64,000 bases of DNA, taken from Ignavibacteria bacterium (GTDB lineage Bacteria; Bacteroidota; Ignavibacteria; OLB7). Numbering within the stretch: the stretch's first letter is position 1; the number at the start of each line of letters is the position of its first letter. Under the pieces are notes generated by a model. It worked only from the letters and a program-made list of their open reading frames with translations. It was not told where the DNA came from and did no database searches. The DNA lies in NCBI GenBank assembly GCA_020635205.1, contig JACKAE010000004.1, forward strand, positions 595,792 to 659,791, read 5' to 3'. This document shows positions 35,984 to 44,521 of this stretch, in pieces. The translations under genes were made by a program, and so were the position numbers.

Positions 35984-36766
35984 TTACACAGCCTCGACTG
36001 TCCCCTCTCGGGAAAGTTCCTTCACCCAATCGTATCCCTTCTCCTCAAGTTCAAGAGCAAGCTCTTTTCCTCCAGACTTGATGATCTGTCCACCTGAGAG
36101 AACGTGAACAAAATCAGGAACGATATAGTCGAGCAATCGCTGGTAGTGGGTAATCACCAGTGCTGCGTTGTCGGGACGCTTCAGCTTGTTAACGCCGTCG
36201 GCAACAATTCGAAGTGCGTCGATATCGAGTCCAGAATCGGTCTCATCGAGAATTGCCAACGATGGCTCCAGCAGCGCCATCTGGAAAATTTCGTTCCGCT
36301 TCTTCTCGCCACCTGAGAAGCCTTCGTTCACCGGACGATTTAGTAGCTCTTTCGGGATATCGAGCACCTGTGTCTTCTCTCTGACAAGTGTTAGGAAGTC
36401 GGCAGCATCGAACTCATCAAGGCCGCGATGTTTACGCACAGCGTTGAGAGCTGCCTTCATGAAGTACATGCCATTAACTCCGGGAAGTTCAACAGGATAC
36501 TGGAAGGCGAGGAACACTCCCTCACGCGCCCGCTCCTCAGGGTCAAGCTCAAGCAGGTCAAGTCCTCTATAGCGAACCGAACCCTCCGTCACTTCATAAG
36601 CTTCGTGCCCGGCAAGCACCTGAGCTAACGTACTTTTTCCAGAACCGTTCGGCCCCATGATGGCGTGGACTTCACCCTGATTAATCGTCAGGTTAATTCC
36701 CTTCAGAATTTCATTCCCCTCCACGTGAGCGTGGAGATTGCTGATTTCAAGTATTGGCTGAGACAT
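35984..36766 (-). CDS. sufC: SUF scaffold ATPase SufC
   Basis: The 260-residue ABC-type ATPase has Walker A GPNGSGKST, a Q-loop at AFQYP, the signature GFSGGEKKRNE and Walker B SLAILDETDSGLDIDALR, and the switch His in VITHYQR. The extra-conserved SufC 'GGEKKRNEI' segment separates it from transport ATPases. It powers cluster assembly on SufBD. It lies between sufB and sufD. Confidence 0.98.
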   Translation of the reverse strand: MSQPILEISNLHAHVEGNEILKGINLTINQGEVHAIMGPNGSGKSTLAQVLAGHEAYEVTEGSVRYRGLDLLELDPEERAREGVFLAFQYPVELPGVNGMYFMKAALNAVRKHRGLDEFDAADFLTLVREKTQVLDIPKELLNRPVNEGFSGGEKKRNEIFQMALLEPSLAILDETDSGLDIDALRIVADGVNKLKRPDNAALVITHYQRLLDYIVPDFVHVLSGGQIIKSGGKELALELEEKGYDWVKELSREGTVEAV

Positions 36767-36779
36767 TGTTTTATTTCGG

Positions 36780-36821
36780 ATTGCGAGTTGCTGATTTCAG
36801 ATTGTTGATTGTAGACTTGCC
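36780..36821 (-). repeat. 7-bp-periodic repeat in the sufB-sufC gap
   Basis: Six 7-bp units read attgcga, gttgctg, atttcag, attgttg, attgtag, acttgcc. They fill most of the 66-bp gap between sufB and sufC. Confidence 0.55.
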
Positions 36822-36832
36822 TGCGATAACCG

Positions 36833-38347
36833 TTATCCAACACTATCTTCGAGACTAACGGCCAAGAGCTTCTGCGCTTCGACGGCGAACTCCATTGGCA
36901 ATTCGCGGAAGACTTCCTTGCAGAAACCGTTGACGATCATCGAGACTGCATCTTCAGCCGAGAGACCCCGCTGACGGCAGTAAAAGATTTGGTCTTCGCC
37001 GATCTTCGATGTGGAGGCTTCGTGCTCGATCTGCGCTGTTGAATTTTTTACTTCTAAGTATGGGAAGGTGTGTGCCCCGCACTTATCGCCGATCAGCATT
37101 GAATCGCACTGCGAATAGTTCCGCGCCCCCTCAGCACTCTTCATAATCTTCACCTGCCCACGGTACGTGTTCTGTCCGAACCCGGCAGAGATACCTTTCG
37201 AGACGATGGTGCTGCGCGTATTTTTGCCGATGTGGATCATCTTCGTCCCAGTATCGGCCTCTTGATAATTCTTCGTGACGGCAACTGAATAGAACTCACC
37301 GATTGAATTATCACCTTGAAGGATACAGCTTGGATACTTCCATGTGATGCGTGAGCCAGTCTCAACCTGCGTCCAGGAAATCTTCGAGTTCTTTCCGCGA
37401 CAGGCTCCCCTCTTCGTAACGAAGTTGTAGATACCTCCCCGCCCTTCCTTGTCTCCGGGATACCAGTTTTGCACTGTAGAGTATTTGATCTCTGCATCGT
37501 CCAACGCAATCAGTTCTACAACTGCAGCGTGGAGCTGATTCTCGTCGCGACGTGGTGCAGTACACCCTTCGAGATAGCTGACGTAGCTTCCCTCATCGGC
37601 AATCAACAACGTCCGCTCAAACTGCCCAGTGTTTGCTGCATTGATTCGGAAGTAGGTGGAGAGTTCCATCGGACAGCGCACACCTTTCGGGATGTAGCAG
37701 AACGATCCATCGCTGAAGACTGCGGAGTTCAGTGCCGCGAAGTAGTTATCCGTTGATGGAACTACTGACCCAAGATATTGGCGGACAAGTTCTGGATGTT
37801 CCTGAACGGCTTCGGAGAAGGAGCAGAAGATGATCCCCTTCTCTGCGAGAGTTTTCTTGAAGGTTGTGCCTACGGAAACACTGTCGAGAACTGCATCGAC
37901 GGCAACGCCAGCGAGTGCTGCTCGCTCGTTGAGCGGAATGCCGAGCTTCTCGTACATGTCCAAAATTTCAGGGTCGACTTCGTCCAAACTCTTCGGTCCG
38001 TCGGCCTTCGACTTCGGCGCAGCATAGTAGGTGATACCTTGATAATCAATAGGGCCATACTCGAAGTTCTGCCAAGTAGGCTCCTCCATTTTTTGCCAAA
38101 CTCTGAAGGCTTTCAGTCGCCACTCCAACAGCCACTCCGGCTCATTCTTCTTCGCTGAAATGATTGCGATGATCTCCTCGTTCAATCCGGGAGGGATACG
38201 ATCTTCTTCGAGGTCAGTATAGAAACCATACTTGTACTCTTCGGTGGCAACTTTGTCAATCACTTCTTGATCGACTACCTTCTTATCAAACCGCTCGACA
38301 ACACTCTCCTGTTCAAGCATCTCCTCTCTCTGTATCTCGTCTCTCAT
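36833..38347 (-). CDS. sufB: SUF scaffold subunit SufB
   Basis: The 504-residue protein has the family motifs 'GPIDYQGITYYAAPK', 'NSAVFSDGSFCYIPKGVRCPMELSTYFRIN', 'SYVSYLEGCTAPRRDENQLHAAVVELIA', 'FVTKRGACRGKNSKISWTQVETGSRITWKYP' and 'NSTAQIEHEASTSKIGEDQIFYC' in order (each an opening of a conserved block). SufB is the Fe-S cluster scaffold of the SUF complex. It is the first gene of the operon and a likely promoter lies 40 bases upstream. Confidence 0.97.
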   Translation of the reverse strand: MRDEIQREEMLEQESVVERFDKKVVDQEVIDKVATEEYKYGFYTDLEEDRIPPGLNEEIIAIISAKKNEPEWLLEWRLKAFRVWQKMEEPTWQNFEYGPIDYQGITYYAAPKSKADGPKSLDEVDPEILDMYEKLGIPLNERAALAGVAVDAVLDSVSVGTTFKKTLAEKGIIFCSFSEAVQEHPELVRQYLGSVVPSTDNYFAALNSAVFSDGSFCYIPKGVRCPMELSTYFRINAANTGQFERTLLIADEGSYVSYLEGCTAPRRDENQLHAAVVELIALDDAEIKYSTVQNWYPGDKEGRGGIYNFVTKRGACRGKNSKISWTQVETGSRITWKYPSCILQGDNSIGEFYSVAVTKNYQEADTGTKMIHIGKNTRSTIVSKGISAGFGQNTYRGQVKIMKSAEGARNYSQCDSMLIGDKCGAHTFPYLEVKNSTAQIEHEASTSKIGEDQIFYCRQRGLSAEDAVSMIVNGFCKEVFRELPMEFAVEAQKLLAVSLEDSVG

Positions 38348-38350
38348 TGT

Positions 38351-38417
38351 TTGTTCTGATCGTTTTATCTACTGATCGACACTCTTCTATTATATTCAAC
38401 TGGGGTTGTTCTGATCG
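38351..38417 (-). promoter_or_regulatory. sufB promoter with flanking 12-bp direct repeats
   Basis: On the minus strand TATAAT lies at 38389-38394, 42 bases upstream of the sufB start, a good -10 candidate. A perfect 12-bp direct repeat TTGTTCTGATCG (plus-strand reading) lies on either side, at 38351-38362 and 38406-38417. A third partial copy (CTGATCG) is at 38372-38378. This arrangement suggests binding sites for a repressor such as the Rrf2 regulator at the operon end. Confidence 0.5.
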
Positions 38418-38633
38418 CTGTCCGATCGTTGTTGTGACGTGAGTGGAGGCATCACGACGAACGAAAGTGAGAAATCTTGACAAAAGAATCAAGATTCAAA
38501 ATGTACGAGGCGAATGAGCCGCAGCGACAACTGCGTTATCGAGAACAATTATCTTCACCTGAACATTTGATGTGCGGGACGAGAAATCCTACTCCACGAC
38601 TATTAATAACTACCACTTCACACCACAAGCGAC

Positions 38634-39047
38634 ATGACCATATACGAAGTAAACATTCGGGCACTGAAGGAAATTGCCGACTCCTACGAAACCTGGCTCA
38701 GTACACATATCAATGAAATTATTCAGCTTGATGGTTTCATCTCGGCTGAGTGGTCTCTTGTAGAAGAAGATCAAGAGACGAAAGATCTGGAAGAGGCCGT
38801 TCGCCAAGCTGTGAGACTTGATGAGTCGGTTCCTCATGAGATTCGCGAGGCTGCGGCGGCTCCCGTTGAGACAAAACTCTACTGCATTCAGTACAGGCTT
38901 CGCGATCGTGAAAGTCTTGAAAATTACTTTACACACCATGTTGAGAGCATGCGCCAAGATGGGATCGACCGCTTCGGCACAAAGTTTGCCGCAACCCGGC
39001 GAGTGATGAAACTCTACCGCATTTTCGAGCCGACAGCAGAAGAATAA
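38634..39047 (+). CDS. DUF4286-family protein
   Basis: The 137-residue protein has the DUF4286 pattern: 'MTIYEVNIRALKEIADSYETWLSTHINEIIQLDGF' with a ferredoxin-like betalphabeta unit at the start, and 'YCIQYRLRDRESLENYFTHHVESMRQDGIDRFGTKFAATRRVMKL' at the end (only key parts named). Between is a charged insertion (about residues 44-80). DUF4286 proteins are widespread in Bacteroidota and have no known function. It is read divergently from sufB. Confidence 0.85.
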   Translation: MTIYEVNIRALKEIADSYETWLSTHINEIIQLDGFISAEWSLVEEDQETKDLEEAVRQAVRLDESVPHEIREAAAAPVETKLYCIQYRLRDRESLENYFTHHVESMRQDGIDRFGTKFAATRRVMKLYRIFEPTAEE

Positions 39048-39161
39048 CCAGACTAACATTAACACCCCAATCCATCGGAACGTTCTTGAGTGTTTGCAGA
39101 ATGTGCAAGAAGCAGCTTTCTCTTCACTTCTTGTAGGTGTGGTATAAGTCGTTTGAAGGGG

Positions 39162-39190
39162 TTGACTTTCTGTAGGTGTGGCGATATATT
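39162..39190 (+). promoter_or_regulatory. Strong sigma70-like promoter
   Basis: TTGACT (39162-39167) and TATATT (39185-39190) are separated by exactly 17 bases, 33 bases upstream of the ATG at 39224. The 13-base segment TGTAGGTGTGG inside the spacer also occurs 39 bases earlier, at 39132-39142, so a regulator could bind here. Confidence 0.6.
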
Positions 39191-39223
39191 ACTCCGGCTG
39201 TTCAGAACCAACCATGCAAGCCT

Positions 39224-39415
39224 ATGAAACGGATTTTTAACGCTGTACCACGTGAAGATGGGGGGTGGAAGATCATCGAACAGATGATCCCTGACGATGC
39301 TGAATCGGAGGAGATATTTGCACGTTCACTGCAAGCAAACCGTACTGAAACTCAGAGAGTTCAAACCGCCTACTCACCACTACCGGTGACCGATTCTTCA
39401 ATTTCGACAGAGTAG
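39224..39415 (+). CDS. Small hypothetical protein
   Basis: This 63-residue protein starts MKRIFNAVPREDGGWKII. I chose the ATG at 39224 because a good promoter ends 33 bases upstream; a frame open from 39176 would start before that promoter's transcript. The composition is that of a soluble cytoplasmic protein ending in a Ser/Thr-rich tail. The opening resembles small Bacteroidota DUF2188-like proteins (beta hairpin with 'DGGWKI'), but this is a weak likeness. Confidence 0.5.
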   Translation: MKRIFNAVPREDGGWKIIEQMIPDDAESEEIFARSLQANRTETQRVQTAYSPLPVTDSSISTE

Positions 39416-39423
39416 AAAGAGAG

Positions 39424-40086
39424 TCAAGCCTTCGTTGCCTGAAGTATTGTTCTGCTCAACGTCCGAACTGCTTCGGCGGGATTGGCCGCATTTGCCACGG
39501 CCCCTATAACCGCAACCCCCGACGCTCCGGCTGTTATAACCTCTCGGCAATTTTCTACTGTGATCCCAGCGATACCGATAACTGGGATTTTTGCCTGACG
39601 GCTTACTTCTCGCACACCATCGAGACCAAACGGCTTCACTTCCAGTTCTTTCGAGTAGCTTTGAAAGATCGGACCGAACCCAACGTAGTCAGCCGATTCC
39701 TCCTCTACTTGCTGGCGTTGTGCCACATTCCGAACAGTTGCGCCGATTACTTTGCCACCCCCGAGAATTTTGCGAGCAATCGGCACGGGCATATCTGCCT
39801 TCCCCAAGTGTACGCCATCAGCATCGAGGGCAAGGCAGAGGTCAACTCGGTCGTTAATGATGCAGGGGATGCCTGCCTTCCTACAGAGTTGGAGAATCTG
39901 CGTAGCCTCCTCGATCATCTCCCGCATACTGCCTGACTTGTTCCGATACTGAATTGTATCTGCTCCCCCTGCAAGTACTTGGCGAGTCAGTTCAATCGGA
40001 GAAAAAGTCGGGCGACCCTCACCATCACTATTAATGATGATGTGGAGTCGCCCGATCTGCTTACGTATTCTGTTTACGCGAATCAT
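39424..40086 (-). CDS. thiE: Thiamine-phosphate synthase
   Basis: The 220-residue TIM-barrel protein has 'GGADTIQYRNKSGSMRE', 'INDRVDLCLALDADGVHLGKADMPV', 'VGFGPIFQSYSKE' and 'VIGIAGITVENCREVITAGASGVAVIGAV', the complete set of ThiE motifs. It joins HMP-PP and thiazole phosphate to make thiamine phosphate. The gene starts 11 bases after an M16 peptidase stop codon, so the two are probably co-transcribed. A second ThiE/TenI-type gene is at 43928. Confidence 0.92.
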   Translation of the reverse strand: MIRVNRIRKQIGRLHIIINSDGEGRPTFSPIELTRQVLAGGADTIQYRNKSGSMREMIEEATQILQLCRKAGIPCIINDRVDLCLALDADGVHLGKADMPVPIARKILGGGKVIGATVRNVAQRQQVEEESADYVGFGPIFQSYSKELEVKPFGLDGVREVSRQAKIPVIGIAGITVENCREVITAGASGVAVIGAVANAANPAEAVRTLSRTILQATKA

Positions 40087-40097
40087 TCTCTACAAGA

Positions 40098-42920
40098 TCA
40101 CCCTTCTTCAGGAAGAAGAACGAAGGTCATTCTGTTGGCTCCGAAGTACTTCTTTGCCTGTTCCTGAATGGTTGCAGGGTTCAAGTTCACCGAGAGTTCA
40201 CCATACTTCAGGATGTTCAGCGGATTCTCTCCGTTTTGGTAGTAGAACTGCAGACTGTTCACCCACGTCCGATTCTCCTGCAAACTGGTCTCCCGCTCGC
40301 GACGTTGAATTTCTTTAACCTTGTCGATGTATCCTGCATCAACTTTTTCGTTTTGCAGTGACTTCACAATAGCCTCAACATCGGCAATCAACTCGTCAGC
40401 ACGGTGTGGATCACACCCGAATATAACGTGCAGTTCATACTCTGGCTTTGGGTACTGACTGTATGTTCCGTAGGCTCCGGGACTATAGACTCCCCCCTTC
40501 TCTTCGCGCAAAGTTTCGCGCAGCTTCATCCTGAGCACTTCAATCATCGACTGGAATTTGTGCCGATTCTCCATCGACCAGTCAAATGCCCCAGTCCAAG
40601 TCATCTGCACTCGTGCTTTCTCCTCCACTCCTTTCTTGACTACCTTCTTCAGCATTCCCTTCGGAGTCTCCATACCAATATCCTTCCAAGTTTCCTTCCG
40701 GTTCATTGATGGAAGCGAGGCCATGTAGGTCTCCACAAGTGGCTTAATCTTTTGCAAGTCAATGCTTCCGACAATGAAGAATGTGAAGTCGCTCGCATCT
40801 GCAAAGCGATCCTTGTAAATGGCAAAGGATTTATTCAAATCGAGCTTGTTCAACGTCTCCATTGTCCAAGGCTTTGCGCGGAAGTGGTAGTTGGCCGAGA
40901 CATAGTCGACAGTGTCGGAGAAGACTTGGTCAGGGTTCGCCCCTTGATTCTGCATGAATCCTTCCAGTTGACCACGGTAGACTTCAAAGGCAGTCTGATC
41001 CTTCCGTGGAGAGGTGAACGAAAGGTAGAGAAGCTGGAACATTGTCTCGATATCCTTGTTCGACGAGTTGCCGTTCACCACTTCGTACAGATCGCTGATC
41101 CCTACTGAAGCTGAAGCAACCTTATCGGAAAGGAATTTGTTGAGGCTGTTCCGGTCGAACTCTCCAAGCCCACCCTGCGACATCAGTGTGGTGGCAGTAG
41201 AAGCAGGAATAAAGTCGGCATCCGACACAAGCGAAGTTCCACCGGGACTATATCCGGTCATCCAAATCTCGTCGTTCTTGAAGTTTGTTGGCTTCAGCAC
41301 GACACGAGCACCGTTCGAGAGCTTCCACTCGACTACGCCAATCTCATCAATCTTCTTCTCTGAAACTATTGTTCCTCCCTTCGGCTTCCCTTCCATCAAG
41401 GCAGAGGCAACGGCCTCTTCGGTGTAGGGTTCGATCTTGCTCTCCATCACCTCTTCGACAACCTTTTCAAGATCCCCCTTCGTGAGATCACCTCCATCTT
41501 TTTTCGGCCCACCGGCTGTAATCACCCGATTATCTTCTTTCAGAAGCTGACGGGCAAACTCGTTTATTTCGCCAAGTGAGACGTTCGGTACATACCACTG
41601 GTACATCTTGTATTCGTACTCGATGCCCGGGAACGACTCGTCGCTGGTGAAGTTGGAATAGTATTCGCGAGCGTAATTGGTTGACTCGTTCTTATCTCGC
41701 TCAGAGTAGTATTGTTCGATACCGGCCATCATTGAGCTTTTCATCCGCTGAAGCTCCGGCTCAGTGAAGCCGTGCCGACGAATTCGCTCAACTTCAGTCA
41801 AGATCGTCTCAAGTCCCTCCTCATATTTACCCTCCTTCACCCGAGCGTTAACGTAGAACTGTGAGTAGCCACCCAATCCGAGGCCAGCGCCACCGAAGGC
41901 GTAGAGGAACGGAGCATCTGGCTGCCGACGCAATTCATCGAGACGCTGGCTGAGCATCCCGCTAACCATCTGCTCGATAAGTGAACGGCGGTAGTCTCCG
42001 TGGCGGTCACGCGAGGGGCGGTCGTGCATAATCACTAACTGGAGTGCCGGATTGGTCGACTCTGGATCGAACGCAAGACTGTACCGAGTCCCCTTGTGCA
42101 TTGGAACATCGTAAATGGTCCTCGTTCGTGAGTTTGCAAGTCTTGGGATCGAGGAGAACTGCTCTTTAATCATCTTCTCAACTTCAACAGGATCAAAATC
42201 CCCAACGGCAACAACTGCCATCAGTTCTGGACGATACCAATCTTTGTAGAAGCGCTTCAGTGCATCGTGCGAACCTGATTCTAATATCTCTTTTTTACCG
42301 ATTGGCTGACGGTCAGCATAGCGGGAACCTTCATAAATCACTTTGAAGTGCTCATCCCCAATTCGAGCCTCCCCTCCCCGCCGCGAACGCCACTCTTCGA
42401 TAACAACTCCTCGCTCAGCATCAATCTCTTTCGAGTCGAACTTCAGACCATTAGCCCAGTCGCGGAGGATCATCAACCCTTGCCCCAACGGCCCCTCTTT
42501 ATCGGTTGGCACTTGCAGCATGTAGACAGTCTGGTCGAAGCTTGTGAAGGCGTTCAAATCTGCACCGAACCGCATTCCAATTGATTCGAGGAACGTAATC
42601 ATGTCGTTCTTCGCAAAGTGCTCTGTTCCGTTGAAGGCCATGTGCTCCACAAAGTGAGCAAATCCTTGCTGATCTTCATCTTCAAGGATTGATCCAGCCC
42701 GGACGGCAAGCCGAAGTTCGGCTCGATCTTCTGGCTTATGGTTTGCCCGAATGTAGTAGGTCATCCCATTCGAGAGTTTGCCAACTTTAACCGCAGGGTC
42801 AATCGGTAGTGGAGCATCCAGTGAGAGCATCTCACCACCACTCTGTGCGGAGAGACTACTGCACAACAGGAGCGTGCAGATTGTGAGCAACGTGAGACGT
42901 GGAATTCGTCGAACCATCAT
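40098..42920 (-). CDS. M16-family zinc peptidase (pitrilysin-like), exported
   Basis: The protein has 940 residues and a signal peptide (ending SSLSAQ). The inverted zinc motif HFVEH lies at residues 89-93 with a downstream Glu ligand. It has two M16 halves: an active N-terminal one (ADHRAEL-like start, 'RVMQ..'-type fold) and an inactive C-terminal one beginning near residue 540 ('VVEWKLSNGARVVLKPTNFKNDEI'). This resembles secreted M16 peptidases of Bacteroidota. It probably degrades peptides in the periplasm or outside the cell. thiE follows immediately. Confidence 0.93.
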   Translation of the reverse strand: MMVRRIPRLTLLTICTLLLCSSLSAQSGGEMLSLDAPLPIDPAVKVGKLSNGMTYYIRANHKPEDRAELRLAVRAGSILEDEDQQGFAHFVEHMAFNGTEHFAKNDMITFLESIGMRFGADLNAFTSFDQTVYMLQVPTDKEGPLGQGLMILRDWANGLKFDSKEIDAERGVVIEEWRSRRGGEARIGDEHFKVIYEGSRYADRQPIGKKEILESGSHDALKRFYKDWYRPELMAVVAVGDFDPVEVEKMIKEQFSSIPRLANSRTRTIYDVPMHKGTRYSLAFDPESTNPALQLVIMHDRPSRDRHGDYRRSLIEQMVSGMLSQRLDELRRQPDAPFLYAFGGAGLGLGGYSQFYVNARVKEGKYEEGLETILTEVERIRRHGFTEPELQRMKSSMMAGIEQYYSERDKNESTNYAREYYSNFTSDESFPGIEYEYKMYQWYVPNVSLGEINEFARQLLKEDNRVITAGGPKKDGGDLTKGDLEKVVEEVMESKIEPYTEEAVASALMEGKPKGGTIVSEKKIDEIGVVEWKLSNGARVVLKPTNFKNDEIWMTGYSPGGTSLVSDADFIPASTATTLMSQGGLGEFDRNSLNKFLSDKVASASVGISDLYEVVNGNSSNKDIETMFQLLYLSFTSPRKDQTAFEVYRGQLEGFMQNQGANPDQVFSDTVDYVSANYHFRAKPWTMETLNKLDLNKSFAIYKDRFADASDFTFFIVGSIDLQKIKPLVETYMASLPSMNRKETWKDIGMETPKGMLKKVVKKGVEEKARVQMTWTGAFDWSMENRHKFQSMIEVLRMKLRETLREEKGGVYSPGAYGTYSQYPKPEYELHVIFGCDPHRADELIADVEAIVKSLQNEKVDAGYIDKVKEIQRRERETSLQENRTWVNSLQFYYQNGENPLNILKYGELSVNLNPATIQEQAKKYFGANRMTFVLLPEEG

Positions 42921-43028
42921 GTAAATATCCTCAGTTGTTGTATATGTTGTAAGTCAAAACTCTTAATATAGACCACTCGTTCAGAACGAGCAATTGAAAG
43001 CCCAGTTTCAAAGTTCCACCCCAAGACC

Positions 43029-43820
43029 CTACTCAACCTTGCTGTGACGCAATGGTCCGTGCCCCCTTCCAAGTCCTGGAGCCAATTGAATGCCCCTTCG
43101 CACATATTCCCGAGCTAACCGAATTCCTTGAACAAGCTCCACACCACGAGCCAAATTGGCCGCAATCGCCGAAGAGAGTGTACACCCCGTCCCATGAGTT
43201 TGTGCGCTCACAATCCGCTCCCCTCTAAACTCTAAAAATTCCTTCCCGTTGTAAAACGTATCGGTTACTTCGGCTTCGTCTCCCCCGTCACCATCGGTAA
43301 TCAGCACCCCTTTCGGACCATACTGATAGATTGTCTCACACCATTTTTCCACCATATCACCACTTTCAAGCGAAACTTTAGAAAGCACTTCTGCTTCGCG
43401 GATGTTTGGTGTAACAAGCGTTGCGAGTGGGAAAAGGCGGGAGATCATCGTCTCAACAGCCTCTTCGGTTAGCAGTCGGTCACCACTTGTGGCAACCATA
43501 ACTGGATCGAGAACAATTGGCAGAGAGTGCGCTCTGGATTCGAGAAAATCGCCGACAACCACTGCAATCTCATTGTTGGAAAGCATCCCAATCTTGATTG
43601 CATCTACCGGAAGATCATCGAAAATTGCGGCGAGTTGTGCCTCCACTCCCTGCGGAGGAATATCCCAAACCCCTTGAACTCCGAGCGTGTTTTGTGCTGT
43701 AACGCTCGTGATAACAGACATTCCAAAGAGACCGTGTGCCTCAAATGTTTTCAAATCGGCCTGTATTCCAGCTCCACCCCCTGAATCAGAGCCAGCTATT
43801 GTCAGAACAGTTTTCATCAT
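43029..43820 (-). CDS. thiD: Hydroxymethylpyrimidine/phosphomethylpyrimidine kinase
   Basis: The ribokinase-fold protein begins MKTVLTIAGSDSGGGAGIQADLKTF, the hallmark ThiD start, then 'SVTAQNTLGVQGVW', 'IKIGMLSN', 'VLDPVMVATSGDRLL', and the catalytic 'THGTGCTLSSAIAANLARG'. A GTG at 43898 would add 26 residues, but the family start supports 43820 or 43817. It phosphorylates HMP twice to HMP-PP. It is the last gene of the thiO-thiS-thiG-tenI-thiD operon. Confidence 0.95.
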   Translation of the reverse strand: MMKTVLTIAGSDSGGGAGIQADLKTFEAHGLFGMSVITSVTAQNTLGVQGVWDIPPQGVEAQLAAIFDDLPVDAIKIGMLSNNEIAVVVGDFLESRAHSLPIVLDPVMVATSGDRLLTEEAVETMISRLFPLATLVTPNIREAEVLSKVSLESGDMVEKWCETIYQYGPKGVLITDGDGGDEAEVTDTFYNGKEFLEFRGERIVSAQTHGTGCTLSSAIAANLARGVELVQGIRLAREYVRRGIQLAPGLGRGHGPLRHSKVE

Positions 43821-43927
43821 AGCGTACAAGACTTCGTTGAGACGTTGTATTGGTTCTTCTGTTCCGATCAAGGACTCTTGAAGGTAGATGGATTTCACTA
43901 CCCGCCCCTGCCTCTACACAATTTCCA

Positions 43928-44521
43928 CTAACTGAAGAGCGAAAGTATCTCTCGAAATAAGGTGCTGTTGCGGGCGAAGGAAATGCCCGCAACGCCCCAA
44001 CAACCTGCATCGAGGCACTCCTTCACTCTATCAACAGTCGTGATTCCCCCAAGGGCAAACAGAGGAATGCCAACCAAGTTGTTGTATTGACCAAGTTCGA
44101 TAAGTCCTATAGACCCCAATTTAGGTTTTGAAGGTGTGGGAAAAACTGGACTGCACGTAATGTATGAAGCACCGAATTGTTCTGCTAACTGAGCTTCGGC
44201 GTAGTTGTGTGCGGATGCACCGAAGGGGGAGACCGGTTTCTCCTTGCGTCGTAATTCTGCCGATGTTAAGTGTCGCCAGCCAATCTCTTCTACAGAACAA
44301 CCGTTCGTAATCAGCGTCAGGTTTTGGGGAAGAGTGTTTGCCAACAGAGATTTCGCCAAGTTCTGAACGACGTTCGGGCTATGGTCTGCATCACGCAGCA
44401 TCACTCCAACCCCAACCGTTGGCACATCCTCACAGAGTTGAAGAATTTCTTCAGCAGGCTGTGAATCTTGAAGAATTGCAATCACCCGGAACGGCAGGTC
44501 GCTGCCGACACTTTCGCTCAT
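43928..44521 (-). CDS. tenI: Thiazole tautomerase TenI / ThiE-like protein
   Basis: The 197-residue TIM-barrel protein has 'SAHNYAEAQLAEQFGASYITCSPVFPTPSKP' (TenI-type catalytic His in SAHNYAE) and 'GIPLFALGGITTVDRVKECLDAGCWGVAGISF'. It lacks the ThiE 'INDR...ADGVHLGQ.D' region, which points to TenI rather than a second thiamine-phosphate synthase. TenI converts the thiazole tautomer made by ThiG. Its start codon overlaps the thiG stop (ATGA), so it is translationally coupled. Confidence 0.82.
   Translation of the reverse strand: MSESVGSDLPFRVIAILQDSQPAEEILQLCEDVPTVGVGVMLRDADHSPNVVQNLAKSLLANTLPQNLTLITNGCSVEEIGWRHLTSAELRRKEKPVSPFGASAHNYAEAQLAEQFGASYITCSPVFPTPSKPKLGSIGLIELGQYNNLVGIPLFALGGITTVDRVKECLDAGCWGVAGISFARNSTLFREILSLFS

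Noticed and set aside
43821..43898. N-terminal extension of thiD from a GTG
   Set aside because: The family start is MKTVLTIAGSDSGG; the extra 26 residues match no ThiD.
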